Positions 51,301 to 63,837 of a DNA stretch of 64,000 nucleotides are shown here, piece by piece (within the stretch, counting starts at the first letter, position 1; the number at the start of each line of letters is the position of its first letter). Both the position numbers and the translations under genes were made by a program. Source of the stretch: Volvox africanus (lineage: Eukaryota > Chlorophyta > Chlorophyceae > Chlamydomonadales > Volvocaceae). The notes beneath the pieces are model-generated. The model made no database searches, was not told where the DNA came from, and saw only the letters and a list, made by a program, of their open reading frames with translations. The stretch spans positions 2,529,001 to 2,593,000 of the forward strand of contig BSDZ01000004.1 in the NCBI GenBank assembly GCA_030268105.1, given 5' to 3'.

Positions 51301-53829
51301 ACGGCCGCAGCTGTAGCCACGGCAGCGACTGCGGCCTCGGGCCCGGCTGCCGCTGCCGCTGCCGTGCCTACCACCAACGCCAATGTCGACACAGCAATGG
51401 CCGGGGGGACACAGGCGCCGCCACGCCAGCATGATAGCTCAACCTCTGAAGCCTCATTAACGCCGCAAGCTTCCAGTGCCTCGGTACAGACCGGCTCCGG
51501 AATCTCGGGTACGAGATCTTATGGCGGTGGATCCACTCGCCCAGGACGCTCGTCCATGCGTGCCAGCGTGCCGCCGCCACAGAGGATCGTCCTCCCTGGA
51601 GCCCAGGGTGATTTGAACCATCTGATGCTGCTACTAGAGAAGCTGCCATCGAAGACCCCGCGTGCCAAGCCGCAGCTGTCACAGGTGCCTGAGCTAGGGA
51701 TGATCTTGCCGCCGCGCGGGTTGTCTGCGGGCGCCCTGCCTATCCCTGACCTTCCCAAGTCGCTTAGCCCTGATCACCGTCAGCGTCTAAGTCTGCAGAT
51801 CCAACATCTGCATCACTTGCCGCGGTCCACTAGCCCCAACAGTCGCTTTTCCTATGGCATCGGGGAGCCCAGTGTTTGGGGTGAGGCCATTGCGCAAGCG
51901 GCGCTGAATGGTTTTCCAAGCGGTGCCGCCACCACCACGCTTGCGCGGTGTGAAGAGAGACTACCCGCATGTCACAAAGGATCATTAACTCCAGTCGCGA
52001 GCACTCTGCTGCTCGCAACTGCACAGCCAACAGGCTTAATCATACAATCATCGGCGGAGCATCAGACAGCTTTAGGGGACAGGGGGCCAAACATGGAAGA
52101 GGCTGCAGCGGCGGTACCAGCGGAAATGGCGGTTGAAGGAAGCAGGGGGCCTCGGCGAGGCAGCGGCGACGGTGAAGGTGAAGGTGAAGGTGACGATATA
52201 CCGCTTGCCGTGAAGGTGATGATGGGATACGTATCGGAGTACGAAACGGTGTTGGAGACCTGGCCGGCATCCCTGCAATCACTCTCTAAGTTCAGCCCAG
52301 GGCTGGCGGAGTCGCAACGGAGCGTAATGAGCGTCGCACAGCATCCTCAAAGCAAAACCCATCGCCATCATCATCACCACCACCATCGCCATCATCATCA
52401 TCATCATCATCACCACCGAAGTCATCGCCAAGAGAACAGTCTGCAGGATTTGCATGATTTACACGAGTTCCACGGCAGCCAGCTCCGCGTGCACCGGAAC
52501 CATGGCCACGTGCATAAATACCACCCTAACAATAGCAGCCAGGAAAGTCAGGATGCGGAGCCCGGCAGGCTGCAGTCGGAAGGCGCAGGGTGCGGCAACA
52601 GCCATGGCAGCAATGTCGGGCGTGCCGGCCACAACTCGCCGCAGCCACTTAGCGGCAGGCTCATGGATCGCCCGTACAATATTGACAACGACGCCGATGA
52701 CGGTGGTACCGGTGGCGGCGACGCTATTTTGCGTCCTGAAAGCAGCCGCGTTGGTAGCAGCGGCCGCAGCCATGGCGCAGGCAGCAGTGATGCTGAGGAC
52801 CTGGACACGTTCGACCCGGCGTGGAAGGCTTTACGAGAGCGGCGTAGGCTGCCTCCAGAAGGCCTGCTGCCTGCTCGGATGATATGTCCGGCCACGACTG
52901 CTAGGGAAGGCAGGGGGGCCCATAGCTTCGCCCCGGAGCAAGTCGCAGCGATGGCTAGCGTTCGGGCGGTCGGATCCCTAACGGGCGGCATCTCTGGGGC
53001 CCGCCTCAGTGGCAGCGGTGTAGCGGGGCCGTCTTCTTCCTCAGTATCAGGAGCGGCCGTCAGCATGCCGTCACTTCTGCGGGTCGCGCCACCACCGCCA
53101 CCGGCGCTTACGGCACCGGCGCTCGTCCGCGGCGGCGGCGGAGCGCTGCTGCCGGGGCTTGGGGTCAGGAGCGGCGCAGCCGCGGCCGCCGAGCGTGAAC
53201 GCGCTCATGCCATGTCTGGCAACGCCGGCGGCTGCAGCACCGGTGATGTCTGCAACTCTCCAGTTTATGAGTTATACGCGCTTGGGCTGCTGCCAAATCC
53301 CTCTTTACTAAGGGCGTCCATGGCCTCCACGACCACCCGTCCTAGTGTCCCCTTGCGGCGCCGACATCCTGGCTTCACCGCCCCCACCACCTTCAGTGGA
53401 TGCGCTGCCGCCGCCGCAGCCAGTATCCTCGGCTATGGCGACCTGCAGCCGCGCTTCTGCTCAAGCTCTACCCCCAGCGTGACTGCTGGCGCCGCTGCTA
53501 GCTTCTCCAATTCCTTACCTCAGCGCATGTCACGGCAGGAGCTCGGCCCCATCAGCGCGCACAGCGCCACCTTGGACGCATCAAGCAGGGCCGGCGGGGG
53601 GGGCGCCGGCAGAAATGGCAGCGGGGCCTTCAGCGCGCCGTCGAGCCCCAAACCGTCGATCTACGTGCACACGCATCCGCACGTGATCCCGGGCTCGGTA
53701 CTGAAGGTGGCGGAGGCGGCGGAGGCGGACGTCATGCAGGCGCGGTCGAAAATGGGGCGGTCCAATGCGTTGGACCTGCAGCACATGTTGGGAGTGAATG
53801 TACCTCCGCCGATGCTTCAGGCGCGTTAG
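48398..53829 (+). CDS. Large Ser/Ala/Gly/His-rich low-complexity protein, four exons
   Basis: No family recognised. Exons are 48,398-48,503 (ATG; Gln tract), 48,703-49,232, 49,574-50,188 and 50,452-53,829. The donors are GTGAGC, GTGAGT and GTAAAA, the acceptors GCGCAG, CTGCAG and TACAG, and all joins keep frame (phases 1, 0, 0). The product is about 1,610 residues. The most ordered parts are EERASREAIAAELGTSYAAR (exon 2), a helix-like stretch HQARMRAYEEEREKVVRARQ at the start of exon 4, and a C-terminal DLQHMLGVNVPP. Otherwise there are basic (KGKDKKKERKKGARKG), poly-Ser/Asp, and His-rich tracts (about 52,364-52,430, CAT/CAC repeats). This suggests an intrinsically disordered, perhaps nuclear, protein. 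That is inference only. An alternative start with more N-terminal sequence upstream of 48,398 is possible. Confidence 0.7.
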
Positions 53830-54224
53830 AGGTTCGCGGGTTTGCTGTCTGCTTCCGATCAGTCGCGTGCGACGAGTTGCAGGTTGCACTTGTGAGACCA
53901 CGGTGGATTATATGGGGGTCCGCTTGCTGCTAGTCCTACTGTTGTCTGGGAGGACGAAGGGCTTGCTAGCAGGCAGGCAGGCGTGCGAAAGCCGTGTGCA
54001 GTATGTGCATGTATGTGTGTTAGGCTGTGTTGCAGGTAACTGGGCATTGTGCTAGACGGACAGCATCTCACGCGGTGGGTGCGTTGTTGGGCGCGTTTAC
54101 TGGACCTGTTTTGAAGGGAGGTGCATAGGCTTGAGCTGATCGTATTAGGCCCTCGGGAGGGCGTGTGTTTCCGATGCTCCTGCTACCTCATTTACCACGA
54201 GCATTTAGTTAATGCACTTGATGT

Positions 54225-54229
54225 TGTAA
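54225..54229 (+). terminator. Candidate poly(A) signal TGTAA
   Basis: TGTAA, the usual volvocine poly(A) signal, lies about 400 bp after the stop at 53,829. Another is at about 54,297. Position fits a 3' UTR but was not tested. Confidence 0.4.
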
Positions 54230-57200
54230 CGCGCAGTGCGTTCGTTTAAGGTTTGTGTCGTCAAACCATAGCATGTCTTCGCGGTCACCAGGGCCTGTAA
54301 GGGTATGCTACGGGATTTTGCCAAGAATGTTTACAGCTTAGCGAATGCTTATGACAATAAGCATGTGCTTTACCTGCGTGTCCGTGCGGGCGGGTACGTC
54401 CCGCCTTATTAGCCCGAGGAAGGGTACCGTCGCCCTCGGACTGCATTGCCAGTCAGGGCAGTGGCAGATGCAGGTTGGGAACCATGAATTGACTACAGCG
54501 TCAGGACGCTTAGAAACGTGATGCATTTCTATCCAACACGATATTTACGGATACCATATGAACGACGAGACACGTTGGGAAGCGTCGAATTATTGTGCAA
54601 ATAATGTATACATTTTTGGCTGGGACTGGGCTTGCTGGGCCGTTATGTGCTAGGCCTGTTCAAACCCTGCAGGAGCCTAGTATGCTTATATCGGTATATA
54701 TCTGTGACCCATATCCTCTGGGCCATATCCATCTTAGCAGTTTAGCCACTCCGCAATGCTGAGGTTTATGCGTTATATTTCATAGACCTATAGGCCAGGG
54801 TCCAGTGGCCGGTCTATAGGCCTCTCCTCAGCGGCAGAGTGAGAAGACTAATAAATCGGCCTCGCATAACGGACAGCTGGGATGCGAACTCGCGCGTTTA
54901 CACCTACATTAAATAAGCTTGAGCGCATTTGAGCGCACTCCTTTTGGCAGTGTACGACGCGCCACGAGACCGCATAACCAATATTAATTTGGAAATCCGC
55001 CATCCCTGCGATAGGGTCTCATGCTTCCCTGCCACATTCCATAATCACAACCGGCCACGGTCCATCTCCAGGGGAACAACCAACTAGTTCAGTCTTTCTG
55101 CCTGCCTGTATGTCGAAATCACGGTAGGCGAGTTCCTACCATCAGCCCACATGCGGGCCCCTCCACGTCCGCCGAAGGGCTTCACCCACGGCTGCCACAC
55201 ACTTGGGAATCGGGTGTGACTACGAGGGTTGCTAAACCGTCCAGGATCGTCACAACGTCCTTTCACATTCGCGCCATTTTTCCCAAACGCGCTATATCCT
55301 CACCAGTCACCCAGATTCGCCGTTTCGCCATCCGCGGTTTTGCACGAGTGCGACAGATGGGTTCGGTCCTAGTTCGTAGGGGCGACGTGGTCCCGGGCAT
55401 GGCGAAACAGCGATGCTGGGGATGATGGCCGTAGTGATGTTTCCAGAAGCACGACGATCGAACGCTGTACGGTTCGTACCACACCCGTGTCCTTTATATA
55501 CAGGGAGACCAGAGGCTTCGAGGCAAAGCGCCCGCCGGGTATAGTTGAACATATACATGTTCCATAGCCCCATAGCTCAGAAAAGTTGAAACTATAGCAC
55601 GGGGCCGGCCACGATGCACCCGACGGTAGGAGCGGCTGTCATGTGCAGCGAACGGCATCGCTGCGTCCACGACACTGGGGGTGTGGCCTTGGCAGTCTGT
55701 TTGATGTTCTGGCGCCAGGCTTGGTCTTTTTCCAGTCTACCGAGTAAAAACAAATAAATCACACATTCACGGCGAAGCATACGGACGTAAGGGTCTGCCA
55801 AACCTGGATGCAAACTGGGGCTCCGCACGCCTGCAACTTGAACCCTGTCGCCAGCTTTGGCAAATTATCCACATGGCAAATTATTCTCGTAACGTGGCCG
55901 ATACGGCAGGAAACGCATAGAACACGAATAATCGGACACGCGCACACTGCAGACTGCATACGGCATCCCCTCCACCACACGATAACATCCCCTCCACTAC
56001 ACAACTGAGGCAGTGAGGAACAAAAAGGCAGAAGACCATGGGTAGCTGAACAGAAGACTCCCCCTTATCCTGCCAAGGTACTAATTGGTTAAGAAGTATC
56101 CCAGTGCGGGCTCACACACTGGTGCGACACGGAACCATTACGTCTGCGCACGGGCAGCAGGACATTGATTGGAAAAAAGCCAGGTCTGCTGCCATTGCTG
56201 ATGGAATAGCAACCTCCTGCGCAAGCCGTTGCATAATAAATGGATTCATGAACAGCAGCGCAGCGCATGGATGGCCATTGCTGCTGTTGCGAGCAGCAAA
56301 CGACCCCCCTTCAAACACAAGCATTTCGCATCTCCCCCTCCATTGAGAAAGATACTTGAATGAAGCGCGGCTCGCACAGATCCTCGCAATATCCCCTACA
56401 ACTGGACCGTTCACACCAGTTCTTCTGCCTGTGCCCAGAACTTTGCCGGCGCTGTCAATGCCCTGCATCTTTGAATGTTGTACACATCGCCGCCCTCCGT
56501 AAGAACCACCCTGCGTCTCTTCTCGCACACATAAATACTCGCACGCAAGGAAATGTAAAGGAAAACACGCACGCACGCAACCATTTACATACATGAGCGT
56601 GGCAGCAACTAGTAATTTTAAAAATGCCCGCCCACAGCAGGCTCCGCGCGACAGACACCCTTGCTGTCGGTTTTGCATCGCTCCCAGAAGCCATTGCGCT
56701 CGCTTTCAATGAACCATGCACCAATTGCGGAAATTTAACAGAGGGGCAACAGCATGCACTGCATAATTGGGCAAATCGTACACCAAATTGGTAGATTGCG
56801 CTTTATGCACCAAGTAAACGGCTCAACTATGGGGCCCACTATGTCCGTACATAGAGGCCCTATTTTGGCAACAGCTGAAACGGGAGTCTGCAACATCCCA
56901 TCCCATCCCACCCCATCCCAGAAGCAATCAGGCCGCGACATCTCCGACTAGAATCCTCCCCAGACTGGCACTTCTTTAAACCGCTCAACGTGATGTCTTT
57001 GGATTGAGGCCAATGACTATTGATGCAACCCAGTGCCACCGAGCTTGCCCTAAAGAAGTGATTTCGGAGCTCCCCAGGTGGCAGCAGTATGCTGGGGAGC
57101 GCATGATGAAGGTCGATCCCCGAAACCATGAAAAGATGGCGCCATGCTTCGGTTGGCTATCATACGTCCCCGCCGCCCATGAGGTTGTCCAGTGCTTGGT

Positions 57201-57444
57201 TTACGTGCCGTCTGTATCATTCACCGACCACATAAGGAATCATGCGCCCGTCAGGGATTCAAGAGGAGGTCAACAAAGAGAAAGAGGGAGAGAGAGAGAG
57301 AGAGAGAAGGCGGGGAGGGAGATAAAGAAGGCGAGAGGGAGAGAGATCGAAAAGGAACCAAGCACTATGGATTAGGGATGCCGGACGGAGGAAAAAACAT
57401 ACCCAGGTGTACAAGTGCACAGCGTTGTGGTTGAGCAAGGTCCC
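54230..57444. other. Convergent intergenic region
   Basis: Lies between the 3' ends of the plus-strand low-complexity gene and the minus-strand hydroxyproline-rich gene. No supported gene. It holds a GA-rich microsatellite near 57,283-57,350. Short open frames here lack coding character. Confidence 0.5.
57283..57350 (+). repeat. GA/GAGG-rich microsatellite
   Basis: (GA)n with interruptions, purine-only on the plus strand over about 65 bases. Confidence 0.8.
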
Positions 57445-60400
57445 TTACCTCCTGTTGTAGAAGTACAAAGCCCCCGCCCCCGCCGCCAGGACCACAGTGG
57501 GGACTACCGCAGCGGCGACAATGGGCCCCGGGGAGGAGCCGCTGGAGCCGCCTGCATCGCGGGGCGCCAGGAGCACAGCCCACACGCGGATTAAATCAAA
57601 GCACAGCGTGTTGCCCAGATAAACAGGAACAGGAACCGAAACACAATTTCTCGTGTGAGGCCGCGAGGGATAAGCTGCTTGACCTGCTGAGCTCGACGGC
57701 CACCCTCAATCAATGGATGTTGCCGCGTTACGTGCTGGGTCATGGGTCATGGGACATTGGGTGCTTAACATGACGTTAGTTCGTGCATGCCGCAGCCCCA
57801 CACAGCTTTACAAATCCAATATACATATATAGAAAGGTGATTTCCAGAGAGCACCGGTCAAGAGCAGCTTCGGCTTCCGCGTCCTCTTTCATCTTGTGTC
57901 ATACCTGGCAAGGTACCCATTTCATTGGTGGGAAAGGTGGAGGGCGTCAAGGGAGGTTGCATGCTGCTCCACTGGCCCTGCGATGGTGTTCCCGATGGCG
58001 GCTGCTGCAGCGAGGGTGATGGAGACGGCAGCTGCGGTGCCGATGGTTGCTGTGAGGGAGACAAAGGGGACTGTGACAGTGGGAAAGGCGACAGCGGTTC
58101 CGGGTTTGGAGGGGCCGGGCTGTTCGTGGAGTTGGGCTTTATCCGAGATGGTGCTGGGCTGGATGGAGGTGGGAAAGATGACGGCGGCGGAAACAATGGC
58201 AGCTGGCTGTCCGGTTGCGACTGTTCGGGCGGCCACGGGTATGGTGGTCGAATGGGAGGTGATAAGGGGCTCGGCAGCGGAGGCGACGGCGGCCACGGGG
58301 CTGGTGGGGATGGCGATGGAGGGTTGGGACTCGGCGGTGTCGGCGGCAGAGGGCTGGGTGGTGGAGGCTTAGGCGGCAATGGACTCGGAGGGGGGGGTGA
58401 CGGCGGCGTAGGGTTAGGAGGCTTAGGCGGCAGCAACGGAGGCGCCGGGCTCGGCGGCAACGGCGGGCAGCATAGATCAGGCAAGTCCATGTAGCCGGGG
58501 AGCGGTCTGCCGCACGAAAAGAACGCTGTACTTGGCGTACCGGGTGTGCTACTCGTCCTCAACATCATAACAGTGCTGCCACAGCCGACGCCTCCATACA
58601 GCACCACCGTGGAGATCTTATCGTAGATGGCTTCCCAGGCAGCCTTTGTGTTTTCAACCGTGTCGAGGGAAAGAATCGATGAAGCTCTCGGCTCACCGGC
58701 GACCTCCTGTGCTGAACAGCGCACTAGGGGCCGCAAACCAACCATGTCAGTAATTGATTGGAGAGATTCGTCGATGCGATCGCAACTGATGCTGCCACCA
58801 GGCCGGCTGGTTATTTCGATAGTGAGCTGCGTCTCTGGCAATGGTGGCGGCGGTGGCGGGCTTGGCGGTGGCGGGCTGGGTGGTAACGGGCTTGGCGGTA
58901 GCGGACTTGGCGGTGGCGGGCTAGGTGGAGGCGGACTTGGCGGTGGCGGGCTGGGTGGAGGCGGGCTAGGTGGCGGTGGGTTTGGCGGTGGAGGGCTGGG
59001 TGGCTGAGGTGATGGCGGCAGGGGACTTGGAGGCGCTGGACTCGGTGGCCATGGGCTTGGCGGCGATGGGCTTGGTGGATCCGGGCTTGGCGGCGGCGGG
59101 CTTGGCGGCGGCTGTGGGCTTGGTGGATCTGGGCTTGATGGTGGCGGACTTGGCGGCGGTGGGCTTGGTGGTGGTGGCGGGCGTGGTGGTGATGGCCTTG
59201 GCGGCAGTGGCCTCGGCGGCGGCTGTGGGCTCGGCGGATCTGGGCGTGGCGGCGGTGGCCTTGGCGGCGGCGGCCTCGGTGGCAGCGGCCTCGGCGGCAG
59301 CGGTGGGCTCGGGCGTGGCGGCTTCTGCGGCGGCGGTCTCGGCAGCGGCTTTGGCGGCGGTAGTAGATTTATCGGGCGTACCGGCGGCGGCCTTGGCGGC
59401 GGTGACATCAACTGCGGCGGTGGGCTCAGTGGATATGAACTTGGCAGTGTTGGGCCCAGCGGCGGCGACGGGCTCTGTGGATTCGGGCTTGGTGAATCCG
59501 GGCTTAGTGGATCCGGGCTTGGCGGATCCGGGCTTGGTGGATCCGGGCTTGGTGGATCCGGGCTTGGTGGATCCGGGCTTGGTGAATCCGGGCTTGGTGG
59601 ATCCGGGCTTGGCGAATCCGGGCTCAGTGGATCTGGGCTAAGCGGATCCGGGCTAGGCGGCGGGTGGCTTGGTGGCGGCTGGTTTGGTGGATTCGGGCTA
59701 GGCGGCGGTTGGTTTGGTGGCGGCTGGTTTGGTAGATTCGGGGTTGGTGGCGGGTGGCTTGGTGGCGGCTGGTTTGGTGGATTCGGGGTTGGTGGCGGGT
59801 GGCTTGGTGGCGGTTGGTTTGGTAGATTCGGGCTTGGCGGCGGGTGGCTTGGTGGCGGCTGGTTTAGTGGATTCGGGCTTGGCGGCGGTTGGTTTGGTGG
59901 ATTCGGGGTTGGTGGCGGGTGGCTTGGTGGCGGTTGGTTTGGTAGATTCGGGCTTGGCGGCGGGTGGCTTGGTGGCGGCTGGTTTGGTGGATTCGGGGTT
60001 GGTGGCGGGTGGCTTGGCGGCAGTTGGTTTGGTAGATTCGGGGTTGGTGGCGGGTGGCTTGGTGGCGGTTGGTTTGGTAGATTCGGGCTTGGCGGCGGGT
60101 GGCATGGTGGCGGCTGGTTTAGTGGATTCGGGCTTGGCGGCGGTTGGTTTGGTGGATTCGGGGTTGGTGGCGGGTGGCTTGGTGGCGGTTGGTTTGGTAG
60201 ATTCGGGCTTGGCGGCGGGTGGCTTGGTGGCGGCTGGTTTGGTAAATTCGGGCTTGGCGGCGGGTGGCTTGGTGGCGGCTGGTTTAGTGGATTCGGGCTT
60301 GGCGGCGGTTGGTTTGGTGGCGGCTGGTTTGGTAGATTCGGGGTTGGTGGCGGGTGGCTTGGTGGCGGTTGGTTTGGTGGATTCGGGGTTGGTGGCGGGT

Positions 60401-62168
60401 GGCTTGGTGGCGGTTGGTTTGGTGGATTCGAGGTTGGTGGCGGCTGGCTTGGCGGCGGGTGGCTTGGTGGCGGCTGGCTTGGCGGCGGGTGGTTTGGTGG
60501 CGGCTGGTTTGGTGGATCTGGGCTCGGCGACATTGGTATTTTTGGCATCGAGGGTTCAGGGCTGTGCGGCTGGGACGGCAGATGTACCGGGGGCTGAGGA
60601 GAGCCCCACGCAGGGTTTTGAGACGGGGTGGCGGGCGGAGGCAGGGGCGGAGGCAGCTCTCCCAGTGCGGTCGGCGGCTCTGGTGCTCCCGACGGATCTA
60701 CAGGACTGTCACCGGTAGGTTCCGGGAAGGTGGAGTGCGTGGGTTCTAAAGGACGCGCTGGCGATGGGATCCGGGGAGGCTCTCGCGGGCGGCGCGATGG
60801 AGGCAGTTCGGGCCACCAGGGGGGAAGGAAAACCGGTGGCGGTGGCGATGGCAGGGCCATCGGCGGCAGTCTGGGCGGCTTGGGCGGTCGGGGGATTGGT
60901 ATTGGCGGCGGAGATGGGGTTGGGGGTGGCGGACGTGCGCGTGGCAGGCTTGGCCAGCGCGGCAATGTTGGACGTGCTGGCTGCGTCGCTATTAGCGGTA
61001 CTGGCGGTCCGGATGGGTTTTTAGGCGGCTCTGATAGAGACGGTGGCAGTGGAACTGCTGGTGCTGGCTGTAGCGGCGGCAGTGGCATATATGCCGCTGG
61101 CAGTGCCTGTGGTGGGCGCGAAGGCGGCGGCCTGGCCATCGGCAGCGGCGTGTGTAGCGGCGGCGCTGCGAATGGCGCAAGCAGGAGCGGTGGCAAGGTC
61201 GGCCAGGCTGGAGGCCGCGGAATTGGGGGAGGGGCCGTGGGCATTTGCGCGTAAGCCGGCACACTTGGAGCCGCGACTATTTGCAGCAGCTCCCGGGGTC
61301 CGGCGTGGGATGGTGATGGGGCCCCCTGGCTTATCCCTATGTTGTCGTGTACTGTTGCCACCTGCCTCACCGCGCCAGCCTGCATTCCTGGGCCAGACAC
61401 CTGCCCCAAAGCCGCCGGCACTGCCGAGGCGGCAGCTGATGCCCAAGCTACCCACAGCATTGTGAGCAAGGACAATCGCCCTTGGACCCCCGGGCCGGTC
61501 GGTCTCGACCCGAATGATTGCGTAAACCTGCGCTCATATTTGTTTAAGTATGGCTGGTCACAAGAAGGTCGTCGCGATGATAATGGGGGTGATGGCGGTG
61601 GCCGCAGCGGTTGCATGTCGACCGCCCCTGAACACTGCAGCCGCTGCATGGGTAAGGTGGAGCTCGGATCACGGGCAGGGTGCCACTCATTGAGTCGCGC
61701 TGTCGCGCCCGTTGCACCAATTGCACTCTCATTGCTGCTCGAGGTCTCGCTACCGCTGCTGTTGCTATTACAGTAGCGTCCGATGGCGCGCATCTTGCCA
61801 CTGCCGCACGATCCAGCTGCGCTGCTGCAGCTCTGTGTGTGGCAGCTGCTTGTGGCGAGGCTCCGTTCTACCATGAGACTCACATACGCTCCTTCATCAA
61901 CGCAATCTTTCGGCGTTAGTACAAAACGGATCGCCGTACAGTGATCGAGTCCGCAAGGCTGAGCGGTACAACCAGGCGGAGTGTCGCCAGAGGAGGTTAT
62001 GCATTTTTGGCGTAACGCGTTTACCTCGTGGCAATGACAATCGATGCACGACGTCGGCGGAAATAACCGCGCCAGGCACTGCAAGGCCGACGCGCTCGTC
62101 TCCAAGGTTGTGGCGCACGCATCCTGCCCACACTGGGCCTCAGAGCCATGTGAAGTAAGGGACGCCAT
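57445..62168 (-). CDS. Hydroxyproline-rich cell-wall glycoprotein with C-terminal membrane anchor
   Basis: Extensin/pherophorin-like protein for the algal extracellular matrix. The main exon runs from 62,168 or inside it to 57,905 and ends CCAG|GTATGA. The last exon (57,551-57,445) is joined by a GATGCAG acceptor in phase 1. It encodes GSSGSSPG, a hydrophobic span (PIVAAAVVPTVVLAAGAGAL) and YFYNRR-stop, a type I membrane anchor. Upstream are Pro-rich rods of NQPPPSHPPP, SPDPPSP and PPPSPPPPSP units (about 58,860-60,560), then a globular insert with four Cys (CDRIDESLQSI … CCP, about 58,480-58,830) and a short second rod. The 5' end is uncertain. A signal-peptide-like MLWVAWASAAASAVPAALG starts at 61,460, but a Cys-rich stretch (FPPTSCIDCHCHEVNALRQK) lies further upstream in the same frame and may belong to an earlier exon. 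Confidence 0.8.
59490..59655 (-). repeat. 15-bp tandem repeats encoding SPDPP
   Basis: About eleven units of GGCTTGGTGGATCCG (plus strand) with scattered changes. They code Ser-Pro-Asp-(Pro/Ser/Leu) units and carry many GGATCC sites. Confidence 0.85.
59660..60530 (-). repeat. Minisatellite encoding (N-P/L-NQPPPSHPPP) units
   Basis: More than 20 imperfect units of roughly 30-45 bp encode PNPPNQPPPSHPPPTP-type blocks, with higher-order blocks of several units repeated. Such arrays change length by slippage or unequal exchange. Confidence 0.85.
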
Positions 62169-63660
62169 GCCTCCGATGGGAAAGCGTGCCTTTGGCCCTA
62201 GCCCGACTAACGAGCAGCCAGGGTTCGCCCTAAGGTTGAGGATAACATGAAGGCAGGGTACAGAAGGGAGGCAGTCAAACGGAAATTGCTTTAGATTAAA
62301 TCAAGTCATACTTTATGCTTTGACGGATAATACAGTGAGGTACAGAGATAGTGTGACGTGCAGTAACGGCAAGACCCGGCATTCCCACATCTTGTGCGAT
62401 TCGGCCAGCCAGATGGAATGTTATTCAAGGAATGTCAGTTATACAAGGCATTTTTCCTTGTTTCAGATATACATGCCAACCGGTTAGCAAGTAACTTGTC
62501 GACATGACCGTACTAAACAAAGCAGGCAGGTATAAATATACGCATGTTTATCAGGTAAATAATGAGGTCTTATTGTCGCTAGAAGCCCGCCATACACACT
62601 CCGGTAGGATGATGACGGCGACGCTCGGACGACGATGGGGGATGAACTCAAACTCAAGAAGCCTTATGGTACCATATCATTTACCTGGTCATGATTCACC
62701 TTAATCGCCTTTGGAAATGGTTGCCGTCCACAGCATACGCTCCTGTCTGTTTCAGAATCAATAAGCAGCACGCCGACGAAAGTCTCGTTGAAAAAGAAAG
62801 GTGTAGGTAAGTATACTGTCGGTATTACCAGGTATAGCTTTTTGAAGATGTGCAGCGATGTGTCCTTCCGGGCATGGCTAAGAGCGGCCAGCACATGCGT
62901 AGCGATAGTTAATATAATAGCAATCCATTCTTGATAGGAGGATTGACCCAGGAACACATTACTAACCCCTCAGCCACCAGACGAAAGCGTTACAGGTCTA
63001 GCACTAGATACTAACGACTGCAAGCGCGAATGTGTAACTGTAATCTCGTCATTTCTGACGATTAAAATAGATGCTGGGTTGGAAACCAACCGCTTAAGAA
63101 GTCCTTTGGCGGGCAAAACTAAACAATACCTTCGCACGATTGCATGTGTACGGCACTGCGGGACGACGTCCTTGTGAAGCTTGACCGAGCACGGGCACAG
63201 CAGAGAGGCAATTCTAATAACGGTTGAAATTGTCTGAAGTAATCATTAGCTGGTAAAAGCTAGAGCTTAAGTTGGAAGTGCTGGTCATGTTGCGAATCAC
63301 CATTTGTGCAAATCTTGAAGCGAGTTACCAGAATTACAAGGAAGAATTGTGAAGTCACATCTTACTACACATTCACAATTACATGAAGCTGCGAATAAGC
63401 AAGCTTCTTTGTTCTTCAACCATTCTCTGCCGCATTCCAGCAAGTAGACCTGCAAGCCTGTCCTTGCAGTTACGTTCTACCAGTTATGCTAATTCCAAAA
63501 GTCTCTAAAGACACCTAGCTGACCACAAAGCTGTCGCGCCCAGTCTTGCTTCCAACCTGGCCGTAGCCGTAGCAGACATCCTGCGACGCGCCCACGTCTC
63601 CGAAAAACCTCTGCTTCTTAACCACACCCTCGGCATGCCGCCTTGCCTCCAGAGGGCGCA
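62169..63660. other. Intergenic, no supported feature
   Basis: Upstream of the hydroxyproline-rich gene and downstream of the EF-hand gene. It may hold unrecognised 5' exons of the former. No coding frame, RNA or repeat can be defended. Confidence 0.45.
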
Positions 63661-63837
63661 TTACCGTGCAAGCATCACCCGGATGAAATCGTCGTACATG
63701 ACTTTTCCCGTTCCCTCCGGATCCGCTTCCTTCAGCAATTCTTCGATCTCCGTAGGGCTGAGCTTCTCACCGACGCAAGTCAGCACATGCTTCAGCTCCG
63801 CCCCAGAGACGAAGCCCTGACCAGCCTTGTCGAATAC
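63661..63837 (-). CDS. Last exon of a calmodulin/myosin-light-chain-like EF-hand protein
   Basis: The exon begins after a GCGCAG acceptor (63,840-63,838) and ends at TAA. It encodes the C-terminal pair of EF-hands. The first loop is VFDKAGQGFVSGAELKHVL and the second is EADPEGTGKVMYDDFIRVML, joined by GEKLSPTEIEELLK. In both loops positions 3 and 5 lack the usual Asp/Asn (DKAGQG, DPEGTG), so calcium binding is probably weak or absent. This is common in myosin essential light chains. The rest of the gene lies to the right, outside the window. Calmodulin, centrin or light chain cannot be separated from this exon alone. Confidence 0.8.
   Translation of the reverse strand, partial: VFDKAGQGFVSGAELKHVLTCVGEKLSPTEIEELLKEADPEGTGKVMYDDFIRVMLAR

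Noticed and set aside
50550..51392. 280-residue minus-strand ORF opposite the Ser-rich gene
   Set aside because: Leu-rich translation of antisense (AGC/AGT)n tracts.
59698..60749. Long plus-strand frames opposite the hydroxyproline-rich gene (Gly/Ala/Val-Leu repeats)
   Set aside because: Mirror frames of a low-complexity repeat; no start context, domain or splice logic.
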